A stretch of DNA of 64,000 bases from Anaerovibrio lipolyticus LB2005. Its GTDB lineage: Bacteria > Bacillota > Negativicutes > Selenomonadales > Selenomonadaceae. The position numbers and the translations under genes are program-made. Numbering within the stretch: the stretch's first letter is position 1; each line of letters begins with the position of its first letter. This document shows, piece after piece, positions 15,553 through 25,046 of this stretch. The stretch covers positions 62,001-126,000 of the forward strand of contig NZ_JHYA01000010.1 in assembly GCF_000621545.1 (NCBI RefSeq), read 5' to 3'. The notes beneath the pieces are model-generated. The model was not told the DNA's origin. It searched no databases and saw only the letters and a program-made list of their open reading frames with translations.

Positions 15553-18510
15553 TTATTGCAACAGACTCAATACATTGCTGCTGTTTTGGTTGGACTGGCT
15601 AAGCATGGTCTGGCCAGCCTGGGACAGAATCTGGGCTGTGGCCAGCTCCAAAGAGCTCTTTGCCATATCTGCATCACGGATAACGGACTCGGCTGACATG
15701 GTGCTTTCCTGATCTGTTATAATATTTGCTTCCGCAAACTCCATGTGAACTATTTGGGCACCTATAAGGGTATTGGCATCAATAAGATACTGGAGTCCCT
15801 TGTCCAAGGTTCCTTCCACTTTTGGCGGGCCATCTGTCCCTAAAAGCTTCTCTCGCTTTTCAGATGTGAGGACGCTGTAGTCCTCCAAGGAATAGGTTCC
15901 TACTTTGTAGCCAAATATATGGTCCATGGTGGTCTGTGGAATCCGCACATGGATATTGGCACTGGAGCGATCTGTGTGATGAATAACTAGGTCGTTGACA
16001 TATACATTACGCTTGGACTGGATTACGTTATCCATTACACCGTCAGCAATCTTGGCACCAAAAGAGTTTGCTGTATACCTAGAAGCATAATTTCCCCCCT
16101 TTACATTGAACAGACGATTGTCATAGATAGTCAATGTTCCCTCATCATAGTCTGCAGCAACATGAAAAAAATGTTTGTATGTACTGGTAAGCCAATTCTC
16201 CAAGCCTTGTGGATTTCTGTTACCGTCACCTTCATATATAGTTTTCAGCAAAGACTCTACATCAGTAACGTCAGCTACGTCCACCACAAATGTCTTTATA
16301 TCCAGAGTCTCTGTACCACTGGCTGGACGGTCGTCATCATCAGGACTTATACCATTGACAAACTGTACATTTACCCATTGAGATTTATCTGTGGCACAAT
16401 AAAATCTTATCCCCTTACCATCAAGGGTAGTAGGAATGTCCTTGCCGGCAAGGGCAGTAGCAAAATCAATAGTATAATCTCTAAGACTTGGCTCCTTGAA
16501 AATTATAGCCTGGCTATTTCCTGCTGTTCCAGGTGTTGTTGCTTTAATTTTCACCCCTGTAATTTCATCAGAACCATTTTTTATTACCTCTGACAAAACT
16601 GAACCTACCTTTGAAGTTATGAGATTAGCAAAAGCCTCCGCAACGGTTTGACCAGACGCCACACTTTCACGGACAGTATTCAAATCCACCTTGGTCGAGT
16701 TTCTAAGCTTGGCTATACTGTCCACAGAAGGAGCTTTCCCCGTATCAATGAACTCATAGTTATAAGAACCATAACTAGCAGGATAGTCATAATTATAATA
16801 CTCATCCCCATAATTATATGCACTATGAAGAAATGCCTTTCCAACAAGTTTTTCTATGAGTTCATTAGCTTTGCTTACGTCAGACACTTTATAATCCGCT
16901 AAATCCCAATCCCAATGAGCTGTTTCACCATTTGTTGCCTCCGTTACCAGCGTAGCATCAGCTAGTGCAGTAGCTGATGAATAGGTAGTGCTACTTTTAG
17001 ATGAAGCAGAAACTGTTTCTGTGGCACCATAATTATCACCAGAGGTTCCTGCGACTAACGATGTCAATTTCATAGAACCATTAGAAAATTCTACCTTCAT
17101 GCCACCATAAGAACTATTTCCAAAAGAAAAGCTACCAGCCGGGCAATTTTTACCTACAGTATAGTAATATTGCCCCTTAGTTGAATCCCGTTGAGGGGCA
17201 CTAGTTCCATCGACAAATACCAAATACGCAGTATAAGAGCCAGCAGTTAAAGTAATCCCTGATCCTGCTGGCACACTACTTATGTCTTTTGTAATAGTTG
17301 CATAAGTAGCTGGAGTAACCAGCACAGAGGTCGGAGTCGTCATATCAGTAGTCGGATCATACACGTCTATTGTATCATAAACTGCATTTTTGCCCTGAGT
17401 GCCATCACCAAGCTTAAAATTCCCTAATCCCGTTGCTGGTGCTGCGTCCCTATCATAACCAGTCGTGGACGTTCCACCTGTCTTTGTAATGCCGGTTACA
17501 TTATAATAGTTTGTATTGTTGGTAGCAGTACCGGTATCCTTGGTTGTAAAAGTCACCTTTTCGCCAGAAGCACTGGCAGTATAATAACCGCTCAAATTCG
17601 AATTAACTCTGCTGGCTATAGCAGAAGCGATTTGTGATTTATCCATACCAGATATGTTTATTGTTGCAGCACTACTAAACTTTTTGCTTGAATCTGTTGT
17701 AAGAACATAATCAGCATAAGTCGAACTACTACTGCTATATTTATATCTTACCCGAAATGCTGTATTATCCAAAGCAGACACATTATAGCTGGACAAATCC
17801 AATTCCTTTACATTCGCTGTATTGGCTGTACCTCCATGAAAAGTAGATTGTGAAGTAGTAGTGGTAGCTGCCGTATCATGTCCTGGAATGGTTGTTGCAC
17901 TAATTCGATTTACATTATATCCATCATAAGCATATTTTTCAGTAGTAGAAGCAGCAGTTCCAAATGTATCAAAAGGTCCTGGCTCTTCATCTAAATCCCC
18001 CAAAACATTAGGTATCAAATCCAAGCTGTCACTGTCTTCTACCAACACAGCATAATCAAGTACTTCCCAGCTCTTCACCACTTCCTGGACAGTATTCCCC
18101 AGCAATAACAGTTTCTTATTAAAGGTCGTCTCAGCAGCAATATCATTTATCTCATCATAATACTGGCTGATTTCCTTCTGAATAATCATCCTGTCAGTAT
18201 CCGTATTGGTATCATTATGCGCGTCAATAACCTTCTCTTTTATAGTACGGAGAAGGTTAATCTGGCTCTGTATTGCTCCCTCGGCTGTCCGAAGCATAGA
18301 GGCACCATTTTTTACATTGGCTTCGTCCTGCCCCAAAGCACGGATGCGAACCCGCATTTTCTCAGATATAGCAAGACCAGAAGCATCGTCTCCAGCATTG
18401 CGTATCTTTTCACCCAAAGCTAACTGGGCGGAGGCCTTATCTTTCTTCTTAGTATTCTTATGTAGTTCTCCCAGAATCATATTAGAAGAAATATTATTGA
18501 CAATGCTCAT
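15553..18510 (-). CDS. Flagellin with very long variable region (985 aa)
   Basis: This is a structural protein of the flagellar filament. The conserved N-terminal D0/D1 helices (MSIVNNISSN, then EKIRNAGDDASGLAISEKMR) and C-terminal D1/D0 helices (AESVIRDADMAKSSLELATA, ending NVLSLLQ) flank a Ser/Thr/Tyr-rich centre of more than 700 residues, a likely O-glycosylation target. I use the ATG ending at 18510 because a GGGAG ribosome-binding site precedes it; the upstream in-frame ATG lacks one. Compared with the 769-residue paralogue next door, it has an extra insertion of roughly 200 residues and, unusually for a flagellin, cysteines (for example in GKNCPAG and FYCATD). It has a sigma-28-like promoter at 18568-18596 and a terminator at 15440-15471. 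Confidence 0.92.
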   Translation of the reverse strand: MSIVNNISSNMILGELHKNTKKKDKASAQLALGEKIRNAGDDASGLAISEKMRVRIRALGQDEANVKNGASMLRTAEGAIQSQINLLRTIKEKVIDAHNDTNTDTDRMIIQKEISQYYDEINDIAAETTFNKKLLLLGNTVQEVVKSWEVLDYAVLVEDSDSLDLIPNVLGDLDEEPGPFDTFGTAASTTEKYAYDGYNVNRISATTIPGHDTAATTTTSQSTFHGGTANTANVKELDLSSYNVSALDNTAFRVRYKYSSSSSTYADYVLTTDSSKKFSSAATINISGMDKSQIASAIASRVNSNLSGYYTASASGEKVTFTTKDTGTATNNTNYYNVTGITKTGGTSTTGYDRDAAPATGLGNFKLGDGTQGKNAVYDTIDVYDPTTDMTTPTSVLVTPATYATITKDISSVPAGSGITLTAGSYTAYLVFVDGTSAPQRDSTKGQYYYTVGKNCPAGSFSFGNSSYGGMKVEFSNGSMKLTSLVAGTSGDNYGATETVSASSKSSTTYSSATALADATLVTEATNGETAHWDWDLADYKVSDVSKANELIEKLVGKAFLHSAYNYGDEYYNYDYPASYGSYNYEFIDTGKAPSVDSIAKLRNSTKVDLNTVRESVASGQTVAEAFANLITSKVGSVLSEVIKNGSDEITGVKIKATTPGTAGNSQAIIFKEPSLRDYTIDFATALAGKDIPTTLDGKGIRFYCATDKSQWVNVQFVNGISPDDDDRPASGTETLDIKTFVVDVADVTDVESLLKTIYEGDGNRNPQGLENWLTSTYKHFFHVAADYDEGTLTIYDNRLFNVKGGNYASRYTANSFGAKIADGVMDNVIQSKRNVYVNDLVIHHTDRSSANIHVRIPQTTMDHIFGYKVGTYSLEDYSVLTSEKREKLLGTDGPPKVEGTLDKGLQYLIDANTLIGAQIVHMEFAEANIITDQESTMSAESVIRDADMAKSSLELATAQILSQAGQTMLSQSNQNSSNVLSLLQ

Positions 18511-18567
18511 TTTAACCACTCCCAAAATAGAAATATCCCAATTCAAAGCATTACATATTCCACTTAG

Positions 18568-18596
18568 TATATCGTTAAATTAATTTTCTTTCTGAA
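18568..18596 (-). promoter_or_regulatory. Sigma-28-like promoter of flagellin gene
   Basis: On the minus strand TTCAGA is followed after 16 bases by CGATAT, the same geometry as at 22941, 38552 and 51822. It lies about 58 bases before the start codon. Confidence 0.5.
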
Positions 18597-18660
18597 GTGA
18601 AATTAAAAGTTTTTTACTGTTATTAAAAATATTAATTGCAACACTGACATCATCGAAAAA

Positions 18661-18694
18661 AATAACTGCCACGCTCAATAGCACGACAGTTATT
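18661..18694 (-). terminator. Intrinsic terminator between flagellin genes
   Basis: AATAACTG and CAGTTATT form the stem, with an inner GCT/AGC pairing, followed by seven T residues on the minus strand. It separates the 769-residue flagellin gene from the next one. Confidence 0.75.
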
Positions 18695-18714
18695 AATCAT
18701 ATTTTTAAACACTA

Positions 18715-21024
18715 TTATTGTAACAAACCAAGTACATCTGAAGAACTATGATTAAATTGACTGAGCATAGCCATGGTAGACTGGCTCAAAATATTGGCAG
18801 TTGCATGATCCATAGCACTCTTGGCAATATCGGCATCGCGAATGGTGGACTCTGCCGCCGTGGTATTTTCCTGCTCGGTAATGATATTAGCATCAGCACT
18901 TTCCATATGGACAATCTGGGCACCAATTAAAGTATTGGCGTCAATAAGATACTGAATCCCCTTATCCAATGCCCCCTTTATAGGGGTAGGATAATCCTGT
19001 CCCAAAAGGAACTCTCTGTTTTCCGAGGTCAACACAGTATAATCATCCAAGGAGCCAGCACCTACCTTGTATCCAAAAACTTGATCTAGTGTAGTCTGAG
19101 GAATCCGCACATGAATATTGGCAGAAGATTTATCAGTATGCTGAATAACCAAATCATTAACATAAGTGTTGCGGTAGTCATTTACGACATCATCCATTAT
19201 ACCATTTGCGATTGTATCTCTCTTCTCCGTAGAACCATCATAAAGATCATATTTTCTCGTATCATAAATTGTTATAGTACCACTATCAAAATCCGCTGCT
19301 GCACGAAAATTCTGATCTGATTTTCCTAGAAATTGGGACAAGCCTTGTTTATTTTTTTCTCCATCCCCTTTATAAAGAGTCTTAAGTAGAGAATTAACGC
19401 TATCCACATCCGATACATCAATTACTAAGGTATCAATATCCATACCACTGCCACCGCTAGCAGGACGTGGATCATCATTTTGATTTACACCATTTACAAA
19501 TAGAACGTTAACCCACTTATTAGCATCCAAGGCATCATAAACTCTAAAACCTTGACCATCAAGCTTACCAGGGATATCAGCACCAGTTACGCCACCTAAC
19601 AGTGACTTAAAGTCTATAGTATATTCTTGAAGATTCCCTTCTACAATAGAAATTTTCTGACTATTTCCCTCAGTACCACGAACAGTTGCATTAAAGTTAA
19701 CACCTGTGACCTGACCAGAACCATTGGTAACAGACGTCACCAATGATGAACCCATTTTAGATATCATAAGATTAGCAAAGGCCTCAGCCACAGTTTTTCC
19801 AGAATTAACAGCACTACGAAGATTATTTAAATCAATAATTGTCGAACCATTAATTTTAGAAATACTATCCATTTTAGGTGATGCACTGCTATCAATAAAT
19901 TCATAGTACTTATCATTACCACTATGATGAATAGCCTTACCAGCATATTCAGAAATAAAATTATCCACTGCACTTGAGCTTGATACATTATAATTGGACA
20001 AATCCATAGTCCAAGAAGCCGTTGCACCATTTTTACCACTTTGTGAATTAGTAATCATAGACGATGGCAACGGAGACGTAGCTGTATAACCGTCACCACC
20101 AGCCAAGGACACACCAACTACATCATATAAACTTTTATCATTTGTTATATCTCCACCGGCAACAGTGGTCAAAACGATTCTTCTATTCGTTCTATCAGTA
20201 GGTGACGGATCATAATCTACATGCAATAAACTGCTGATTTTATTTCTCAATGTATTTATTGCATCACTCAAAGCACTTACATGCTCTATATCGATTACCG
20301 TTAAGTTATCACCCCTAAAATGTTGATTTGGGTTTCTAGTAAAAACGAAAGTTTGACTACCGCCAGGATATAGAATATTAAATGACGTGTTGTCTATTGT
20401 ACTTTCACTTGTATATCTACCAATAGTAATAGAAATAACATTATGTGCATCAGGCGTACCTCCTGACATAGCATTAGAACTTAACTGTTTCACATTATAT
20501 CCATCAAAAGAATCCGCCGTACCAGAAACAAAACTGAACTTATCGCTACCATCCAGCTTTTCCGCATGGTCCAATCTATACCAGCTCTTTACAGCCTCAC
20601 TAACCTCAGTGCCAAGCAAAAGATGCTTGCCGTTAAAGGTAGTTTCTGCAGCAATATCATTTATTTCATTATAGTACTCGGTGATTTCCTTTTGGATAAT
20701 CGCCCTGTCTGTATCAGTATTAGTATCATTATGAGCATCAATAACCTTCTCCTTAACTGTACGAAGAAGATTAATCTGACTCTGAATAGCTCCCTCTGCA
20801 ACCCGCAGCATAGAAGCACCATTTTGAACATTGGCATCCGACTGGCCCAAGGCACGGATACGCACTCTCATTCTCTCTGAAATGGCATAACCTGAAGCAT
20901 CGTCTCCCGCATTACGGATTTTCTCCCCTAAAGCCAACTGGCTGGAAGCCTTGTTTTTCTTATTTATATTTTTATTTAAAGTACCCAAGATAAATCCTGC
21001 GGTAGCATTGTTCGATATTACCAT
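18715..21024 (-). CDS. Flagellin (769 aa)
   Basis: This is the second filament protein. It shares D0/D1 ends with its neighbours (LGEKIRNAGDDASGYAISER near residue 28; AESTIRDADIAKSAMDHATA and a DVLGLLQ end). Its variable centre is clearly related to the second half of the central region of the 985-residue flagellin: both contain a GT-GNSQ stretch followed by YTIDF, and a shared VNDLVI-HTD-SSANIHVRI block. The ribosome-binding site is AGGTGG. No promoter of the sigma-28 type is visible in the 74 bases upstream, so it probably depends on readthrough from the flagellin-protease gene. Confidence 0.92.
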   Translation of the reverse strand: MVISNNATAGFILGTLNKNINKKNKASSQLALGEKIRNAGDDASGYAISERMRVRIRALGQSDANVQNGASMLRVAEGAIQSQINLLRTVKEKVIDAHNDTNTDTDRAIIQKEITEYYNEINDIAAETTFNGKHLLLGTEVSEAVKSWYRLDHAEKLDGSDKFSFVSGTADSFDGYNVKQLSSNAMSGGTPDAHNVISITIGRYTSESTIDNTSFNILYPGGSQTFVFTRNPNQHFRGDNLTVIDIEHVSALSDAINTLRNKISSLLHVDYDPSPTDRTNRRIVLTTVAGGDITNDKSLYDVVGVSLAGGDGYTATSPLPSSMITNSQSGKNGATASWTMDLSNYNVSSSSAVDNFISEYAGKAIHHSGNDKYYEFIDSSASPKMDSISKINGSTIIDLNNLRSAVNSGKTVAEAFANLMISKMGSSLVTSVTNGSGQVTGVNFNATVRGTEGNSQKISIVEGNLQEYTIDFKSLLGGVTGADIPGKLDGQGFRVYDALDANKWVNVLFVNGVNQNDDPRPASGGSGMDIDTLVIDVSDVDSVNSLLKTLYKGDGEKNKQGLSQFLGKSDQNFRAAADFDSGTITIYDTRKYDLYDGSTEKRDTIANGIMDDVVNDYRNTYVNDLVIQHTDKSSANIHVRIPQTTLDQVFGYKVGAGSLDDYTVLTSENREFLLGQDYPTPIKGALDKGIQYLIDANTLIGAQIVHMESADANIITEQENTTAAESTIRDADIAKSAMDHATANILSQSTMAMLSQFNHSSSDVLGLLQ

Positions 21025-21098
21025 TTAGTCTCACCACCTAGCATCCTTGCTATTTTGACATCCATGAAAGATATCCTCTCCCTCCCACGGGCGAGGTA

Positions 21099-22889
21099 TT
21101 ATTGCAGCAGGCTCAACACCGCTGAAGAATTCTGATTTGCTTGACTAAGCATGGACTGAGCCGCCTGAAGCAATACATTATTCTTGGCATACCCAGTCAT
21201 TTCCTTTGCCATATCACTATCTCTTATTACGCTTTCCGCCGAAGTAACATTCTCCGACGCCGTAATAATATTCGCATCTGTATATTCAAGACGGCTGCTC
21301 AATGCACCAATCTTAGTCAACTGATTTAATGCCCGCTCAATAGACTTGTCCAACTGATCAATGGCATTTTCCGCATCCCCCTGGGTTTGGACGCTGAGGT
21401 TCTTGCCATCCTTATCCTGAAGGCCCAAAGCCTGAGCATCCACATTTGAGAATACAGCATGTATATTTTGGGCAGCCTTGGTTCCTATCTGGAAGAGCAG
21501 GCCACCACGAATATCCATATATTCCATTGGCCATTTAACTTCAAGACCATTTATAAAAGTGGAATCACTGTCCGGGTTAGTCCAGAATTTCACCGAACCG
21601 CCCTCTGGCACAACTGACTCAGCTGTCTTGTTTACACGGCTAACACCAGCATCGCGACCAGTAATAGCTCCAGTATCCTTGTTTGGCAGGATAATATTGC
21701 AATAATCCTTCAAGAACTTAGTGCCATCTCCAGCCTTTGCCTCATCAGCCGACATCTGAGTTTTCATTGCCTGAAAGCTTTTAAATTTACCCTGAGTTGC
21801 AACACTCACTGCCGCATCTATCCGTTCCGTTGTCATGGCTCCCTTGCCACCGGACAGTGATTCCATGAAATTACTTAAAACGTGTTCTGCAGTGAAACCA
21901 CTCTGAGCCGCCATGTAGCGAAACATTACGTAGCCAGCAGCATAAGTATCGTTACCTTCCGCAGATGTACTTGCGGTAAGCTTCGAAGCGATCTCCTTAT
22001 TATCCGCCAAATTTTGAATTCTAGTTCTGCGCACATCATCTATACCATGAATGACCTCAGCAGCGCCTTCCTTTATGCAGGCGTATAAACCACCAAAGCC
22101 CTCAATATTAGCTGACATGGTCGCATGAGTCATTTCATGAGCAATAGTACGGTCGAGATAACCCGCCCCTGGCGTTGTAGTAGAGCCATTAACGTCTCCA
22201 TCTACCAGATTTTTATAGTAGCTCATATTAACAGTCATCTCGAGCTTGGTAGTTTTATTCCCTGTAAAATACGAAGTAACCCACGCTAAGGCATTTGCCT
22301 GCTCACCACTTGTTACTTCTTCAAATTTTACGTTCATTTCCTTCACACTAGGATCGCCTTTTTCAAAGCTAAGCCCCGTGGACCGAGCAATCAAATCAAG
22401 GCTGTTTCCAATCCACTCAGTATTGAGAGCAGCTATAATGGTCTGTTCCTTGCTGTAGGTATGATCAGCAGAGCCGTCGAACAAATACTTGCCGTTGAAA
22501 GTAACGAGAGAATTATCATTGAGCTGGTCAATCTGCTGATCCAGCTGCTTTTGGATAATGGCACGGTCACTGTCCGTATTGGTATCATTGGCCGCATCAA
22601 TAGCCTTTTCTTTCATAGTACGCATAATGGCAACAGAATTAGCCAGCACACCATCAGCCACCTTCAAAAGACTCTGGGCATTTTGGGCATTCCTGCTATC
22701 CTGATCCAGGCTACGAATCTGTGCCCGCATCTTTTCCGAAATACTATATTCAGAAGCACCGTCACCAGCACTATTAATCTTCATTCCAGAGCTTAGCTTC
22801 TCCAAGCTCTTTCCTAAAGCCTTGCTATTTTTATTTGTTTCCCCCAAAATGGTCATTGCCGCTATGTTATTATTGATAACCATTGCCAT
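21099..22889 (-). CDS. Flagellinolysin-type flagellin with HEXXH metalloprotease domain
   Basis: This 596-residue flagellin has normal D0/D1 ends (KLSSGMKINSAGDGASEYSI near residue 32; AESVIRDSDMAKEMTGYAKN and AVLSLLQ at the end). Its variable region contains HEMTH (residues 251-255) followed 19 residues later by EGAAE, the gluzincin zinc-protease signature. Such proteolytic flagellins (flagellinolysins) are known in Clostridium and other motile bacteria and give the filament surface protease activity. I choose the ATG ending at 22889, which has an AGGTGA ribosome-binding site, over an upstream GTG. A sigma-28-like promoter lies upstream. It is the first flagellin gene transcribed in the cluster. 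Confidence 0.92.
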   Translation of the reverse strand: MAMVINNNIAAMTILGETNKNSKALGKSLEKLSSGMKINSAGDGASEYSISEKMRAQIRSLDQDSRNAQNAQSLLKVADGVLANSVAIMRTMKEKAIDAANDTNTDSDRAIIQKQLDQQIDQLNDNSLVTFNGKYLFDGSADHTYSKEQTIIAALNTEWIGNSLDLIARSTGLSFEKGDPSVKEMNVKFEEVTSGEQANALAWVTSYFTGNKTTKLEMTVNMSYYKNLVDGDVNGSTTTPGAGYLDRTIAHEMTHATMSANIEGFGGLYACIKEGAAEVIHGIDDVRRTRIQNLADNKEIASKLTASTSAEGNDTYAAGYVMFRYMAAQSGFTAEHVLSNFMESLSGGKGAMTTERIDAAVSVATQGKFKSFQAMKTQMSADEAKAGDGTKFLKDYCNIILPNKDTGAITGRDAGVSRVNKTAESVVPEGGSVKFWTNPDSDSTFINGLEVKWPMEYMDIRGGLLFQIGTKAAQNIHAVFSNVDAQALGLQDKDGKNLSVQTQGDAENAIDQLDKSIERALNQLTKIGALSSRLEYTDANIITASENVTSAESVIRDSDMAKEMTGYAKNNVLLQAAQSMLSQANQNSSAVLSLLQ

Positions 22890-22940
22890 AATAATCACCT
22901 ATATCTTTGCACACAAAACAAGAATAATAGACTTCAATTA

Positions 22941-22970
22941 GTTAATCGGAAAAATGAGGGGATTTCTAAA
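22941..22970 (-). promoter_or_regulatory. Sigma-28-like promoter of flagellin-protease gene
   Basis: The minus strand reads TTTAGAAATC, 10 bases, then TCCGATTAA. The -10 resembles the sigma-28 GCCGATAA consensus (6 of 8) and lies about 52 bases from the start codon. The -35 is a weak match to TAAAG. Confidence 0.55.
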
Positions 22971-23002
22971 GTAGAAGAAGGATTTTTTCTGAAGGCAAGA
23001 AA

Positions 23003-23037
23003 AAAGCGACAAAGGTCTTAGTATCCCCCGCCGCTTT
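23003..23037 (-). terminator. Intrinsic terminator after the glycan operon
   Basis: AAAGCG and CGCTTT form the stem around a 23-base loop, followed by TTTTTTC on the minus strand. It lies 50 bases past the stop of the aminotransferase gene and insulates the flagellin genes. Confidence 0.55.
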
Positions 23038-23088
23038 GGTTAGTTTCAAATTCATCAACAGGTCGTTGACGATTTCTTTATTTAACTT

Positions 23089-24177
23089 TTACTGATTAAC
23101 AGCCTGCACTTCCTCTATTGCCGCCTTCATTTTTTCTATAAGCATATCATTATCTTCTTTGCTAGTCTGACCTATATGGGCAATGCGCAAAGAATAGTCC
23201 GCCATCATGCCACCAGTTGGATTGACAAAAATACCATACTTATCCTTCAGTATTTCAAAGACCTTATAAGCAATTGGCTCTTTAAAAATAATCGGTGTTA
23301 TGGCATTGGACAACGGAAAATTTGGCAATGACACTGGCAGCGCCTTTATCTTCTCCCTGAAATCCGTCGCCACATCTGCAATATGTTTTAAATGGTTTGC
23401 CAAACCGACCCGCTCTATCATCTTTAAGGAAGCAGACAACTCAATACATATTCCCACCGCTGGAGTATATGGTGTCTGCCCCCGCTCAAAGTTCTTAAAG
23501 TAATCTTTGAAATCAAAATACAGGGAGCGAATATCACTTTTCATCACCCGTTCTTCGATAATTCGCTTACTAAGCACCACCATGGACAGTCCCGGAGATA
23601 TGCAAGCCCCCTTCTGAGAGCTGGCAATCATCACATCAACGCAATGACCTGCTATATCAAATTCGTCGCACAAGAAGGAGCTGATGGCATCAACTACCAG
23701 ATACATGCCTTTTCTCTTGCAAAAATCTGACAACAGCTTTATATCGTAAAGCTGCCCCGTGGAAGTTTCATCAATATTTACCAGGAGGCCTGTATAGGTT
23801 GTGTCCTCGTATTGGTTTAGCATCTCACCATCCAAAGTTTCACCATATTCAACCTTTACCACATCATGTGGTATCCTATGAATTTCACAAATATCCACAA
23901 AGCGTTTACCAAAGGAACCGCCAGCAATAACCAGCAGCCTGTCCTTCTCAGTGAAGCAATTCATTACTGTAGCTTCCATAGCCGCCGTTCCAGAGGCCGT
24001 AAGGTAAACCGTCTTGGCCTCGTCCCCAGCATTGGCAAACTTTCGTAGCAATTCGTCCGTTTCCAGCATCAGCTCAGAAAATTCCTTAGTACGAAAATAA
24101 GGCACACTGTCCGCCTGGGCCCGAACAACCTTCACCTCGTCAAACATTTCAACTGGTCCAACCGTAAATAATTTCAT
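23089..24177 (-). CDS. Class V aminotransferase (PhnW/alanine-glyoxylate type)
   Basis: This PLP-dependent enzyme of fold type I, class V is 362 residues long. The PLP lysine lies in ASSQKGACISPG, and LYLTASGTAAMEA is the cofactor-phosphate region. The closest known activities are 2-aminoethylphosphonate-pyruvate and alanine-glyoxylate transaminases. It is the last gene of the glycosyltransferase operon, 29 bases after a LicD-family gene. LicD proteins transfer phosphocholine-like groups, so this enzyme may make or use an amino group on such a substituent. No phosphoenolpyruvate mutase is in the window, so a phosphonate role is unproven. A terminator follows. Confidence 0.8.
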   Translation of the reverse strand: MKLFTVGPVEMFDEVKVVRAQADSVPYFRTKEFSELMLETDELLRKFANAGDEAKTVYLTASGTAAMEATVMNCFTEKDRLLVIAGGSFGKRFVDICEIHRIPHDVVKVEYGETLDGEMLNQYEDTTYTGLLVNIDETSTGQLYDIKLLSDFCKRKGMYLVVDAISSFLCDEFDIAGHCVDVMIASSQKGACISPGLSMVVLSKRIIEERVMKSDIRSLYFDFKDYFKNFERGQTPYTPAVGICIELSASLKMIERVGLANHLKHIADVATDFREKIKALPVSLPNFPLSNAITPIIFKEPIAYKVFEILKDKYGIFVNPTGGMMADYSLRIAHIGQTSKEDNDMLIEKMKAAIEEVQAVNQ

Positions 24178-24206
24178 TTATTTCATCTCCAATATATTTC
24201 ATCTCT

Positions 24207-25043
24207 TTACTTCATATCTTCTGGGAATTTAAGTTTTATTAACGGGAAACCAACTCGATCCTCTTCTGGTGGCAGAGTCATATAATCTCCGTACATACAA
24301 GTTAAAAAAGAATCATAATCCTTAAATGTTCTAAAGGTATACCCCTCAAAGTCCCTATCCTCGTATTCATCAAAACACTTCCGTGGCATCCCATACTTTG
24401 CCTCTTTGCGTTCTGGATATGTCAAGTTTCTGGCTAATTCATGACGATTTAAATTTGACAGCTTTACCATTATATTTAGCCAACTAATCCAACAGCTACG
24501 AGGAATAGTATACAATGCTTTATACCACAATCTCATAAATAGGCTATCAGCGTTATACCGTCCAAAAAATGAATACAATCCTTTTCTTATGCAATAGCAT
24601 ATGAACAGGTGAATGCGTCGCAAAAAGTAATTATCCGGCACACCATCATAAACAAAAATATCAACAAAAATCCCCTTATGCCAGTTGGTCCTTTCCTGAC
24701 CTGGCATAAGATACACACTATTATTATATCGAAGTTTAGAAAACCCCCAACGGTAATTTTCATCAGTGCGAAATTCTTGTAAAAAGAATTTTTCGGTATT
24801 TAAATCTTTTTTGCAGGCCTCAAAAAACTTTTCGTATTCTTCTCGCAGCATATTTACGTCAGCATCATTATCCCAGGGGATAAATCCTCCATGACGCACA
24901 GCTCCAATAAGGGTCCCGCTGCACAAAGAATACTTTATGTTGTTCTTCCTGCAAATTCTATCTATTTCCTGAAGCATCTCCAAATTAATCTTACGTAGCT
25001 TTTGGAGGACCTCATCTGTCATTTCTACCATTTTTCTTGCCAA
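24207..25043 (-). CDS. LicD-family phosphotransferase
   Basis: The 278-residue protein contains the LicD nucleotidyltransferase-fold motif SLCSGTLIGAVRHGGFIPWD followed by NDADVNM (residues 38-64), with the Asp residues that bind metal. LicD proteins transfer phosphocholine or related phospho-groups from a CDP carrier to a sugar. The start is a TTG with an AAAGGA ribosome-binding site, 3 bases after the stop of the preceding gene. It would add a phosphodiester-linked group to the glycan built by the operon. A second LicD-like gene runs off the right edge of the window. Confidence 0.88.
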   Translation of the reverse strand: MARKMVEMTDEVLQKLRKINLEMLQEIDRICRKNNIKYSLCSGTLIGAVRHGGFIPWDNDADVNMLREEYEKFFEACKKDLNTEKFFLQEFRTDENYRWGFSKLRYNNSVYLMPGQERTNWHKGIFVDIFVYDGVPDNYFLRRIHLFICYCIRKGLYSFFGRYNADSLFMRLWYKALYTIPRSCWISWLNIMVKLSNLNRHELARNLTYPERKEAKYGMPRKCFDEYEDRDFEGYTFRTFKDYDSFLTCMYGDYMTLPPEEDRVGFPLIKLKFPEDMK

Positions 25044-25046
25044 AGA

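Noticed and set aside
21025-21098. Sigma-28 promoter for the 769-residue flagellin gene
   Set aside because: No element with the geometry seen at the other sites is present in the 74-base gap; readthrough is more likely.
23089-24177. Naming the aminotransferase phnW
   Set aside because: The fold class fits, but specificity is undetermined, and PEP mutase and phosphonopyruvate decarboxylase are absent from the window.
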